64,000 nucleotides of DNA. Source: RGIG2945 sp045540355. Its GTDB lineage: Bacteria > Bacillota > Clostridia > Oscillospirales > Acutalibacteraceae. The position numbers and the translations under genes were made by a program. This document shows, in pieces, positions 50,217-58,941 of the stretch. The stretch lies in contig JAZQHB010000008.1 in the NCBI GenBank assembly GCA_045540355.1, positions 1 through 64,000 of the forward strand, given 5' to 3'. Position 1 is the first letter of the stretch. Each line of letters opens with the position of its first letter. The notes beneath the pieces were generated by a model. The model made no database searches. It saw only the letters and a program-made list of their open reading frames with translations, and was not told the DNA's origin.

Positions 50217-50353
50217 AATAATCTCTCCTTTCAAGTTGAAAATTTGTTAGTCAAAAGTTTTTGTTGTTTGTTATGTACTCATTATTACACATTTAGCAGT
50301 AAAAAGCAAATATTTACGATTTCGCACCCTTTTATTCGCAGAGGACAATCACG

Positions 50354-50378
50354 ATAAAGTAACAAATTGTTATTTTAT
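50354..50378. repeat. 25-bp palindrome, copy 1
   Basis: ATAAAGTAACAA, central A, then TTGTTATTTTAT: an imperfect palindrome with half-site ATAAARTAACAA. It lies 50 bases upstream of the second T4SS promoter. Confidence 0.85.
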
Positions 50379-50426
50379 GTATGATTATTGCATTATATAC
50401 ATTTTTCAAAAAATTACGATTTTAGA

Positions 50427-50454
50427 TTGTTTTCATTTTTGTTTTCTGTATAAT
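50427..50454 (+). promoter_or_regulatory. Promoter of second T4SS block
   Basis: TTGTTT (50427-50432), 16 bases, TATAAT (50449-50454). Weaker -35 and shorter spacer than other promoters here. Confidence 0.65.
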
Positions 50455-50504
50455 ATACAAATATAAATGTAAAGTTTACAAAAAATAAAAAGAAGGGAGA
50501 ATAT

Positions 50505-50897
50505 ATGCGTAGGGAACGAATAACGCCAAACAATGTAATACAAATCAACCGAATATTTGGTTTCAAAAAACGAAACCTTATTGAAGGTGTGGTATGGGCG
50601 GTAATTGCCGGACTGATAATCAACGCAATTCCATTCGTTGTGAAAGTAAAATGGATAGTTATTATCTGCGTAGGCATTGCCTTAATTATAGCAAATGCTT
50701 TCGGCATCAATGGCTATCCCGTATCAGCAACGGTCTTAAACTGGCTCAAATACCGCTACTATCTTAATCAATTTTCTTATAGGAGGTTAAACAAAGATGT
50801 TGGAGAATACAAAAAAATCACAGACGAAAAAAACAGGATTAGAACAATTACGGCAACTCGTTCAATCCAAAACATCAGAAAATTCTTCGGACAGTAA
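50505..50897 (+). CDS. PrgI/VirB3-like T4SS membrane protein
   Basis: 130 residues with two adjacent membrane helices (GVVWAVIAGLIINAIPFVV and WIVIICVGIALIIANAFGI), the plan of PrgI-type proteins that partner VirB4 in Gram-positive conjugation. AGAAGGGAG precedes the start. The last 101 bases overlap the VirB4 gene in another frame; the VirB4 ribosome site AGGAGG lies within this gene. Confidence 0.85.
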   Translation: MRRERITPNNVIQINRIFGFKKRNLIEGVVWAVIAGLIINAIPFVVKVKWIVIICVGIALIIANAFGINGYPVSATVLNWLKYRYYLNQFSYRRLNKDVGEYKKITDEKNRIRTITATRSIQNIRKFFGQ

Positions 50898-53433
50898 AGT
50901 AAGTGTTCTCGGCAATGTCTTTGGGAAACTCAATAAGAAAGAGGAACAGCAACTCCACTTCGCCCAAGATATGATTGATGTAGAGGATATTGTAGCAGGA
51001 CTTATTTTTACCAAAAGCGGTTCCGTGGTTAAAATCCTTGAAGTCCTACCACTTAACTTTACGGAAAAAGACGATTTTACAAAAGATATGATTGCAGATG
51101 CGTTTGGTTACGGATTAAAGCGTGGACCAAAAAACGCCCACATTAAAGTAATGCGTTCTCAATCCGACATCTCTCCTTTTATCCGAAATGTCAGAGATGC
51201 TATGGCTGATGAAACCGACGAGAATTTAAGATTGCGTGTAGAAGATTATTTAAAGCACACACAACATCTGCAAGAGAGAAATACCCGTAAAAACCGTTTC
51301 TTCTATATCTTTGAATATGAAGGCGATGAAAACGGAAAGAAAAGTGCTGACTGGGACGAAGTATATACAAATATGAGGCAGATTACCTACTCGGTTGCTA
51401 CTGCCTTGCAATCGACTGGAAACTATGTTATTGACTACGCCTTAACGGGCGACAACATTTCCATTGCAGAAATATTGTACTCACACTTCAATCCGAAGAC
51501 TTCAAAAAAAGAACCGTTCAGCGAAAGACAGCGTAAGGTTATTGAAGCAATCAATTACATCAACCGGACAGAAGGCACTAACATATCGGCACCGTTGGAG
51601 GATTACTTGGCACCGAGAGGCTTACGCTTTGGCAAATGGGATTATGCGGTAATGGACGGTATGTATCACACTTACCTTTCCTTGTCAGACGAAAGTTTCC
51701 CGAAAGTAAGCTATGCAGGATTATTCACACAAAACCTTATGGAAGGCTTGGACGACTGCGATTTAGATATTTATTACAAGGAAAAGCCCCGCGAGATGTC
51801 GTTACGATTACTGGAAAGAACGGGAACCATATCGCGAGGCGTTGCACTCAATTATATCGGCGACAATCAGAAGCAGGAAAATTTGCACAGCACATCAAGT
51901 AATGCGGAATACATAAGGGCAAGAATGAAAGACGGCGAAGAAGAACTGTATGATGTTTCCATTATTTTAACGATGCGTGCAAATACACTGACAGAGTTAA
52001 GGGAAATGAAAAAGACCTACTTGCGTAATAAAAGGTCTGACAACTGTTCTTTTGAAAGTTGCTTTATGAAGACGCAGGAATATTGGAAAATGGTTACTCC
52101 CACAATGAGTATCAATCAGCAGATATTTAGGGAAAACGCCCGCAATATGACAAACGACGGACTGGCAAATCTTTATTGCTTTAACTCTTACGAGATGTTT
52201 GATCCTGCGGGTGCTTGTATGGGTAAGACCGTAAAAGAAGACACACTCTTCTCTCTTAATAACTTCGATACCGCTAAATTCCCGAACCCGCATATATTCA
52301 TAGCAGGTACTTCGGGTGCAGGTAAAACCTTTACGGAACTGATGCTGACAAGCCGTATGCGTATGCACGGTAGCCGTATTGTATATATCTTACCGTTGAA
52401 AGGACACGAATATAAAGATGCCGTTCTTTCAATCGGTGGCGAATTTATATCTCTTCGCCCCGGCGGTAACAACTGTATTAACATTATGGAAATCAGACCG
52501 GAAGGCAGTGCAAAACTGGACGGATTAGACGATGCGGAAATCGCGGAAGAATTGGCAAAGATGCCTTCACTGCTCTCCAAGAAGATAACCAGTATCATCA
52601 CTTGGTTACGATTACTTGTCGGCGAAGAAGACAGATTAACCGTAGAAGAAGTCGGAGAAATAAATGCTCTCTTGCAGGAGTTATACGGAAACTTTGGCAT
52701 CACGGAAGACAACAACTCCATTTGGCAGAACAAACAGAAAGGCATCTTAAAGCGTATGCCTATCATCGAAGATATGTATAACGCAATGCTATCTAATGAA
52801 CTGCTCTCCCGCCGTACTCCCGTCTTAAAGACTTGGGTATTCGGTAACTGCAAGAATATGAACCAGCAGACAAATGTTGATATGACAAAGAAAGCGATTG
52901 CTTTCGATATTAACGAAGATTACATCGGCGAAGAATTACTCCCTGCATTTATGTATATCGCTTTCGATGCGGGATATGACATCTGCAAGGAAGACGAATA
53001 CGAAACCTGCGTAATCGCACTGGACGAAATTTGGAAGCTGTTGCAAATCTCTGCTTGTGCAAAACAGATTGACAAAATGATTAGAATACTTCGTGCGTAT
53101 GGTGCGTCGGCAATTACTGCCACACAGGATATTGATAAGTGCCTTGAAAATGAGTTTGGTAAATCCATTCTCCAAAACTCGGCAATCAAGATATTCCTTA
53201 ATGTCACCAAAGAAGAAATGGAGGTATTGGAAAAATCCGTTACCTTTACAGAAGAAAACAAACAAAATCTTCTCAACGCACCGAAGGGTATCGGCTTCGT
53301 AACCTACAAGTCGGAAAAAGTATTTGTTCGATTTATTGCGTCAGAATACGAAGAAGAACTCTACACTACCGACATCAATAAGAAGCGTGAGTTAAGACAA
53401 CGGCGTATGAATAAGCGTACCGCATACGCATAA
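50797..53433 (+). CDS. virB4: VirB4-type conjugation ATPase
   Basis: 878 residues. The N-terminal half binds the membrane channel. The C-terminal ATPase carries Walker A GTSGAGKTF (near residue 505), YILPLKGHEYKDAV, Walker B VIALDEIWKLL, and SAITATQDID. It powers assembly of the conjugation apparatus. ATG at 50797 has AGGAGG at good spacing; starting here gives a 101-base overlap with prgI. A 21-bp repeat array follows the gene. Confidence 0.95.
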   Translation: MLENTKKSQTKKTGLEQLRQLVQSKTSENSSDSKVSVLGNVFGKLNKKEEQQLHFAQDMIDVEDIVAGLIFTKSGSVVKILEVLPLNFTEKDDFTKDMIADAFGYGLKRGPKNAHIKVMRSQSDISPFIRNVRDAMADETDENLRLRVEDYLKHTQHLQERNTRKNRFFYIFEYEGDENGKKSADWDEVYTNMRQITYSVATALQSTGNYVIDYALTGDNISIAEILYSHFNPKTSKKEPFSERQRKVIEAINYINRTEGTNISAPLEDYLAPRGLRFGKWDYAVMDGMYHTYLSLSDESFPKVSYAGLFTQNLMEGLDDCDLDIYYKEKPREMSLRLLERTGTISRGVALNYIGDNQKQENLHSTSSNAEYIRARMKDGEEELYDVSIILTMRANTLTELREMKKTYLRNKRSDNCSFESCFMKTQEYWKMVTPTMSINQQIFRENARNMTNDGLANLYCFNSYEMFDPAGACMGKTVKEDTLFSLNNFDTAKFPNPHIFIAGTSGAGKTFTELMLTSRMRMHGSRIVYILPLKGHEYKDAVLSIGGEFISLRPGGNNCINIMEIRPEGSAKLDGLDDAEIAEELAKMPSLLSKKITSIITWLRLLVGEEDRLTVEEVGEINALLQELYGNFGITEDNNSIWQNKQKGILKRMPIIEDMYNAMLSNELLSRRTPVLKTWVFGNCKNMNQQTNVDMTKKAIAFDINEDYIGEELLPAFMYIAFDAGYDICKEDEYETCVIALDEIWKLLQISACAKQIDKMIRILRAYGASAITATQDIDKCLENEFGKSILQNSAIKIFLNVTKEEMEVLEKSVTFTEENKQNLLNAPKGIGFVTYKSEKVFVRFIASEYEEELYTTDINKKRELRQRRMNKRTAYA

Positions 53434-53598
53434 ATACTCTTTATTATTACATAAACACTCTATAAGTAGACAAAAGCACTTAATAAGTCTTACTTAACAC
53501 TCATTCACAAGTAATAAGCACTCATTAAATGCAATTATCTACTCTTATATCAACTTAAAACACTACTTACATAACCGTAAGCACTACTTGAAAGGAGT
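53431..53598. repeat. Array of eight 21-bp degenerate direct repeats
   Basis: The core TAARCACTC recurs with CACT (or TACT) at 53435, 53456, 53477, 53498, 53519, 53540, 53561 and 53582: exactly 21 bases apart throughout. Units are AT-rich and vary outside the core. It fills the gap between virB4 and the next gene. Two helical turns per unit suggest same-face protein binding, as in iterons or a relaxosome or partition site. Confidence 0.88.
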
Positions 53599-53603
53599 TC
53601 TAT

Positions 53604-54218
53604 ATGAGTAAAATTATCAAAGGACAGCTTGAAGAAACAGTAACCGTAGAAAAAGCCGTATATAAGTACGGTTGCATACTGGCAGAGCAGATTGCAGATT
53701 TTATCCCGCCCTTAAAGAAGTTTGAAAGCAAGGAAAATCCGCATATTTCCATTATCAACCACCTTATTTCGGTAAGACATATTGATATGCACGAAGGAAT
53801 ACTCTACCCGAAACAGAAGTTAGAGTACCAGCAGTCAATGGTCGACAGCCTATGGGTAATGCTTGACTACCTTAAATATGTGGAAGATGCACCACACCCG
53901 TCTAATATGCTGGCACGGTCACTTATTGCGGAACACCCTTGTACTCTCACATTTATCCCTACACCAAAACCTATGATAAAAACCCTCTGCATCTATGATA
54001 AAACGCAGATTACTGATGTTTTATTCGAGCAGGAACGCTATAAAACGCAGGATTTTGGCGACGATGATGAAGGTAATCTCCTTTACTTAATCGTAGTAAA
54101 ATCCGAAGCTGTATTAGATGCCCTTGGGGACTTGGATATTATCCTTCCACACAAAATAGCCTTTATGGAACAAGAAGGAAATTGCCGTCCAAATATTCGC
54201 TATTTTAGCCCCTCATAA
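53604..54218 (+). CDS. Unknown T4SS-operon protein
   Basis: 204 residues, soluble, no domain recognised. Histidine- and leucine-rich helical N-terminal half, strand-rich C-terminal half ending in a short basic tail. GAAAGGAG precedes the start, right after the 21-bp array, so it could bind that array, but this is only suggested by position. Confidence 0.75.
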   Translation: MSKIIKGQLEETVTVEKAVYKYGCILAEQIADFIPPLKKFESKENPHISIINHLISVRHIDMHEGILYPKQKLEYQQSMVDSLWVMLDYLKYVEDAPHPSNMLARSLIAEHPCTLTFIPTPKPMIKTLCIYDKTQITDVLFEQERYKTQDFGDDDEGNLLYLIVVKSEAVLDALGDLDIILPHKIAFMEQEGNCRPNIRYFSPS

Positions 54219-54505
54219 TAAGGCAAATCGTAAGTTTTTCAAGCGTTCAAAACCTTACGAAACGGCTATTTTTCAAAAAATCAAAATCGAAAGTTTTTCA
54301 AAGCAAAAAACAGCGGTTTTTCATAGCTTTTCAGACTTTGCAAGCAACCGAGGTAAGAGATAAGGGTGGAAAGAAACCCTATCAACTTACCAAAATCACA
54401 ACCCGACAGGGCAACCAAGAACGAAACGGCAAAAAGGCAGGAAGAAAAGCTATGAAAAGACAGAAAACGACGACAATAAAGAGCCGTCGAAATAGGAGAA
54501 AAAAA
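54219..54505 (+). other. Long leader with repeated TTTTTC motifs; candidate oriT
   Basis: No confident gene. The plus strand has clustered AAGTTTTTCAA-like motifs near 54232-54330. An in-frame Lys/Arg-rich extension of the next gene is open from 54338 but has no good ribosome site. Position just upstream of virD4 and after the repeat array makes this a place to look for an oriT. Confidence 0.35.
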
Positions 54506-55657
54506 ATGAGCAATACAGAAAAAAACTACCGCAAAGGCTATCGCGAAAAGCTGATACGCCTATCGCTTGCGTGTGGGGCGGTTCCCTTCAAATCGCTAAA
54601 TCTCGTAATACCAAACATTGTCAGCTTGCAACACCGCTTGCGGGAAATGGTGCAGAATAACGAATTTAAAGTATACCACGACGAAGATATATGGACGGTT
54701 GCTATTACTCCCGAAGTGTATGAGAAAATAAAGAACGACGAGAAGTTAAAAGAGCAGTTCGGAGAAGAACTGTTAAAGCACTACGAGATGTATGGAAAAA
54801 AAGATTATGAAAAGGCTTGCTACTACACCAAGTTTACAAAACAGAAAGCAAGGCGTGTAATGAGAAACAACGAGGCACTACTGTTTATGCACGGGTGCGA
54901 TATCACTTGCTTGCCGGGAGAGAAAAAGAGCGACTTACTCTTTTACAGTATTCAGCGCGAGAACCGCTACTACACTTCAAGGGAATTAAAACGCAATACC
55001 AACCTCGATGTGCTGGTAGAGGAAGAAAAAGAGAAACAGCTGGTACACGGTACCCGCATCAACGGAATGTTAAGTATCGGGAACGAAACCTATACAGTAA
55101 TCAATGTAGAGAAAACCTTGTATCAGTTCAGTGCCATAGGAGAACGAAGAACAAGACAGTATATCACGGAATTGTGTTATGAAAATAATATGCCTGCATT
55201 AAGCGGTTGCATCTTTTTGTATAAAGACAACTCCGTAATCAACAAGATAATGCGTCCTTCCACCGCCTATGAAATCAAATACTCGCAGGCGATAATGAAA
55301 GCCTACGACGAAGACAATATGCTTGCCATTCCGCTGACACCGGACGGACAGAAAATGTTGAAATTGATGAAACAGCCGAATTGGAAAGAACATCTGCTAT
55401 CTTCTGCCCTATCGGAAGAACAAAGGAAGTTAAACAAAGAAACTGTTGATTGTGACGGACGCGATACAGACGGGTATCACTTAATGTTTTGTATTGCCGA
55501 CATTGCCAAGCTGAAACGATTTCTGTTCAGTGCAGAAGTAATGACCGACCATAAATTCTATATCTACTGTTTCAAGCATCAACGCAGTTTATTAAAAACG
55601 GTTGCCAAAGGGAATGTTTATCTGCGAAGCATAGACATTGACGATATGGTAGATTAA
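54506..55657 (+). CDS. Unknown protein before virD4, possible winged-helix replication/relaxation type
   Basis: 383 residues from ATG 54506 behind ATAGGAG; a longer form from 54338 is possible. The N-terminal 110 residues look like a winged helix (LACGAVPFKSLNLVIPN...LQHRLREMVQNNEFKVYHDEDIWTV). The rest is unrecognised and basic. Replication-relaxation-type proteins with such N-termini occur next to conjugation ATPases, so this could be the DNA-processing protein of the element. No HUH relaxase motif is visible. Confidence 0.7.
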   Translation: MSNTEKNYRKGYREKLIRLSLACGAVPFKSLNLVIPNIVSLQHRLREMVQNNEFKVYHDEDIWTVAITPEVYEKIKNDEKLKEQFGEELLKHYEMYGKKDYEKACYYTKFTKQKARRVMRNNEALLFMHGCDITCLPGEKKSDLLFYSIQRENRYYTSRELKRNTNLDVLVEEEKEKQLVHGTRINGMLSIGNETYTVINVEKTLYQFSAIGERRTRQYITELCYENNMPALSGCIFLYKDNSVINKIMRPSTAYEIKYSQAIMKAYDEDNMLAIPLTPDGQKMLKLMKQPNWKEHLLSSALSEEQRKLNKETVDCDGRDTDGYHLMFCIADIAKLKRFLFSAEVMTDHKFYIYCFKHQRSLLKTVAKGNVYLRSIDIDDMVD

Positions 55658-55670
55658 GAAAGGAGAAATA

Positions 55671-57917
55671 ATGGGACTTAAAGATTTCTTCAACAAAGCA
55701 ACAACCGACGAACCAAAAGAGATAGATAATGTTACTCCGTTAAACGAATTGTATGATGATTTAAAAGAACACCAAAAAGCCGTAATTTTCTATATTGTGG
55801 CAAGTGTAATTGTGGGTACCTTCCTGTCGGGACTGTTATACCAGTATATCATCACAATCTTCAATGAAGAACCGATTTACATTCTCGCATCGTTCCGTTA
55901 CGGAATTTCAAAGTCAACTATACTAACGCTTGTGATTATATTCCTGCTGATAGGTGGCGGGTTTAAGGCATACAGGTCGTTGCAGAGGAGTTATGTAAAA
56001 AACTACAAAGACAATTACTTAAAGAGTAAAAGTGAAACCTATGGCGGTTCCCACTTTCAGACGGAAGAAGAATTAAAAGAGAATTTTGATTATTTCGATA
56101 ATATTGAAGATACCAACGGAGAAGTATTCGGTATGGACGAATATGACAAAATTCTCACTTTCAAATACCCGCCGGGAATGAACCATAATAAGATTTATTT
56201 CGGTGCCCCCGGAAGTGGTAAATCAGCCTGCGTTATTAAGACTGACCTTTACCAAGCGATGTTGCGTGGGGAAAGCGTTGTACTTACAGACAGTAAGGGT
56301 GCGATATATGCAGAAACCAGTGCGGTTGCACGAAAGCTGGGATATAAGGTTAGGGTATTCAACTTAAAGCCCAAGGAGTTTAAAAACTGTGACGGCTACA
56401 ATATGTTTAAGTCTATCCAGCCCGGCGACGATGATATTGATGCAAAAGCTGATGTTATAGCCAACCTTATTATCAAAAACACCAGTACACCAAGAGAAGA
56501 AGGCGATTACTGGGGCAAGAACGAATTTAACTTACTGAAATGTGTGATTATGTATGTATCTACCAACGCATCGTACATTCAGACTAATCAAAATAACTTG
56601 CCCGGAATGTTTAATTTTATATCCTCCAAATCCGCAAAAGATATGAAAGGTATATTTACTCTTATTCCGAAAGATAACCCGATAAGACAGTGTTATGACA
56701 TTTTCGCGGAAGCTGATGAAAAGAACCAAGGACAGATTATTAACGGTGCTGGTATCAGATTAAGCAAATTAACAAATGTATATTTACAGCAGGCACTCTC
56801 CCACGATGAAATTGATCCGGTGGAACCTATGAAGCGTAAGTGCATCTATTATGTTATTATTTCCGATACGGACGACAGTTATAAATTCTTGTCTGCACTC
56901 TTCTTCTCTACGCTTTTTAATGAACAGTGTGATTATTCTGATAAATTAAGCGGAGAAGCGAAAAGAAAGCAGTTGCCGATTAACTATCTTTTGGACGAAT
57001 ATTATGCTACGGGTGGTATTTACGCCCTGCCGATTAAGATTTCTACTCTCCGAAGTCGTAAAATTGGACTTACTATTATCTTGCAGGATAAAGGACAGCT
57101 TACCTCGATGTATGAGGAAGGTGAAGTATCAACCATTCTTAACTGCTGTACGATTAAGGGACTGTTATCTACAAACGACTTGGTAACAGCGGAGTATTTC
57201 TCGGAACTGTTAGGTTCGCAGACGATTGTTGTTCAGAACGATAGAGTATATGAAAGCAGTGCCGATATTATCCACGCTAGAAATACCGTGCAGAAGACAT
57301 TTGGCGAAGGCGAAAGACCGCTGATGTACCCGTCAGACTTAATGAACGGTAAGTTATCAAGGGACGAATTGATTTATGTAATTGCTGGTATGCCTCCGGT
57401 CAAACTCCGAAAGTATTTCTCTGAAAAAGGTGGCGTTTCAATCCACCCTCTTGAAATTCAAGGAGAAGAATTAGGAAGAAAGATGCCACACAGACACCGC
57501 CCACGCTGGCGAAAGATTTTAGAGGACGGAATTGCAGTTCCCGAAGAAAAAGAGAAAAAAGCAGAACCTACTACTACTGCTACTCCACCGCTTACGGCAA
57601 ATAAACCAAGACCTGCCACTCCTACTCCCGTGCAGACGACTAAAAAGACCGAAACGACTGATAATACTGGAAAGGCTGGAACTGTGGGAGAGAAGAGAAA
57701 TAAATATACGCAAAGTTCTCCCGTAAATAATCCTACGGCACAAAAAGTAGAAACACCGTCTGCAAAGAATAATCCTGCACCCACGCCTGCCACTCCTACT
57801 CCGCAGGCAAACACAAAACCGCAGGAACGGAACAAGAAATCAGAAACGGACGAAGATGCTATCCCGAAAAGAAAGACCGTTTGGAAAGAAGAAAAGATTG
57901 ACGAAGACTTGTTCTAA
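55671..57917 (+). CDS. virD4: VirD4/TraG-type coupling protein
   Basis: 748 residues. Two N-terminal membrane helices (FYIVASVIVGTFLSGLLY and TILTLVIIFLLIGGGF) precede the ATPase with Walker A GAPGSGKSACV (near residue 180), LTDSKGAIYAETSAVARKLGY, and Walker B YLLDEYYATGGI. It brings the relaxosome to the secretion channel. The C-terminal 150 residues are Pro/Thr/Lys-rich and disordered. It is the last gene of the T4SS operon. AGAAAGGAG precedes the start. Confidence 0.95.
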   Translation: MGLKDFFNKATTDEPKEIDNVTPLNELYDDLKEHQKAVIFYIVASVIVGTFLSGLLYQYIITIFNEEPIYILASFRYGISKSTILTLVIIFLLIGGGFKAYRSLQRSYVKNYKDNYLKSKSETYGGSHFQTEEELKENFDYFDNIEDTNGEVFGMDEYDKILTFKYPPGMNHNKIYFGAPGSGKSACVIKTDLYQAMLRGESVVLTDSKGAIYAETSAVARKLGYKVRVFNLKPKEFKNCDGYNMFKSIQPGDDDIDAKADVIANLIIKNTSTPREEGDYWGKNEFNLLKCVIMYVSTNASYIQTNQNNLPGMFNFISSKSAKDMKGIFTLIPKDNPIRQCYDIFAEADEKNQGQIINGAGIRLSKLTNVYLQQALSHDEIDPVEPMKRKCIYYVIISDTDDSYKFLSALFFSTLFNEQCDYSDKLSGEAKRKQLPINYLLDEYYATGGIYALPIKISTLRSRKIGLTIILQDKGQLTSMYEEGEVSTILNCCTIKGLLSTNDLVTAEYFSELLGSQTIVVQNDRVYESSADIIHARNTVQKTFGEGERPLMYPSDLMNGKLSRDELIYVIAGMPPVKLRKYFSEKGGVSIHPLEIQGEELGRKMPHRHRPRWRKILEDGIAVPEEKEKKAEPTTTATPPLTANKPRPATPTPVQTTKKTETTDNTGKAGTVGEKRNKYTQSSPVNNPTAQKVETPSAKNNPAPTPATPTPQANTKPQERNKKSETDEDAIPKRKTVWKEEKIDEDLF

Positions 57918-57921
57918 TAAT

Positions 57922-58070
57922 TTGCAATCAGATATAAAATATGCTAATATAATCCTATGAACAAGATATATTCTTATTATACTCTTGTTTCATACTTACC
58001 TTGATGCTTATAAGAAGTAAGCATTTCCTTTCTACACCTACAAGGATTGCCAACCTTGTAGGTGTTTTTT
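57922..58070 (+). ncRNA. Candidate small RNA (promoter and terminator, no reading frame)
   Basis: TTGCAA (57922-57927), 17 bases, TAATAT (57945-57950), then about 110 nt ending in the perfect ACACCTACAAGG/CCTTGTAGGTGT hairpin and six Ts (58034-58070). Internal pairing AACAAG/CTTGTT and CTTAC/GTAAG is possible. It could instead be read-through decay end of the T4SS operon, but the promoter has the element's standard form. Confidence 0.6.
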
Positions 58071-58076
58071 ATTCCC

Positions 58077-58101
58077 ATAAAGTAACAATTTGTTATTTTA
58101 T
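58077..58101. repeat. 25-bp palindrome, copy 2
   Basis: Half-site ATAAAGTAACAA, central T, TTGTTATTTTAT. It lies directly after the small RNA terminator. Confidence 0.85.
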
Positions 58102-58163
58102 GTCCTATGCCATATCTCTTATATGTGGGTATAAGACACCACAAAATATCTTTTACTCTATCC

Positions 58164-58188
58164 ATAAAGTAACAAATTGTTATTTTAT
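58164..58188. repeat. 25-bp palindrome, copy 3
   Basis: ATAAAGTAACAA, central A, TTGTTATTTTAT, identical to copy 1, 87 bases after copy 2. Confidence 0.85.
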
Positions 58189-58240
58189 TAAATAAGTGCA
58201 TTAAGTAAATTTTATTATCTCTTTCACATCTCATAAAAAA

Positions 58241-58268
58241 AGAGCAGGTATCAACCCTGCTCTTTTAC
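58241..58268 (-). terminator. Terminator of the RNase HI gene
   Basis: AGAGCAGG/CCTGCTCT-type stem with a run of As on the plus strand, giving Ts on the minus strand. Confidence 0.8.
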
Positions 58269-58693
58269 TATCTCATTTCATAGCCCAAATCCGAAATTAA
58301 GAAACCGTTAGTAGCTTCACTTGCCAAAACATCACATCTTTCATTGTAATAGTTTCCGGCGTGTCCCTTTACCCAAGTAAATCTTACATTTCTTTTTTGA
58401 ATGACGGACCGGAGTTCATTAACAAGATCAAGATTGGAAGATGCGTTCATAGAACCGGACACTACGCCGATTGCATACTTGCTGTCACTGATGATGTGTA
58501 ACGGTTTCTTGTGTGGTGCATTTTCCATAGCGGATAAAAAAGCCATAAGTTCCATTCGATTATTGGTTGTCGAAATATAACCCTGCGAAAATTCTTCCAC
58601 ATTGTCACCGTCAATAATTACAACACCATAACCACCGCAACCCGACGGATTACCCAAACAGCAACCGTCAGTATATATTGTTACTTCATTCAT
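58268..58693 (-). CDS. rnhA: Ribonuclease HI
   Basis: 141 residues. Catalytic residues appear in YTDGCCLGNP (Asp), NRMELMA (Glu), SDSKYAI (Asp) and the late CDVLA (Asp), in standard order. It cleaves RNA in RNA-DNA hybrids, for example primers. ATG at 58693 follows AGAGGAGAG; the longer frame from 58783 has no site. It stands alone on the minus strand. Confidence 0.95.
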   Translation of the reverse strand: MNEVTIYTDGCCLGNPSGCGGYGVVIIDGDNVEEFSQGYISTTNNRMELMAFLSAMENAPHKKPLHIISDSKYAIGVVSGSMNASSNLDLVNELRSVIQKRNVRFTWVKGHAGNYYNERCDVLASEATNGFLISDLGYEMR

Positions 58694-58835
58694 ACTGCTA
58701 CTCTCCTCTCTCATAATTAGGCATACTGAATACCTTACGATAATTATACGACATTGAACGCTTAAATTACAAATTTTTACCAAAATACAATGAAATTACG
58801 GTATTATACTTTTTCAAAAACTTACCATTTGTGTA

Positions 58836-58864
58836 TTGTATTCTTTTATCATTCAGTGTAAAAT
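58836..58864 (+). promoter_or_regulatory. Promoter of the S1-domain gene
   Basis: TTGTAT (58836-58841), 17 bases, TAAAAT (58859-58864). The leader holds a TTACGG-aaa-CCGTAA hairpin (58873-58888) and GTTACTTTAA, resembling a palindrome half-site. Confidence 0.75.
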
Positions 58865-58941
58865 GTAAACATTACGGAAACCGTAAAATAAGAGGGTAGT
58901 TTTTAGTTACTTTAAAATTTGCGAATAGGAGGTATAACGCA

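Larger units (their letters stand above)
50220..50504. other. Divergent intergenic region between CAP gene and second T4SS block
   Basis: It holds the GACTAACAA motif on the minus strand (50252-50244), a plausible minus-strand TTGCTT/TAATAA promoter near 50282-50310, palindrome copy 1 (50354-50378), and the plus-strand T4SS promoter (50427-50454). No gene. Confidence 0.6.

Noticed and set aside
53431..53598. CRISPR array
   Set aside because: The 21-base units have no separate spacers and the repeats are degenerate; no cas genes are present.
58836..58888. Riboswitch before the S1-domain gene
   Set aside because: Only a short hairpin is visible; no conserved riboswitch core could be recognised.
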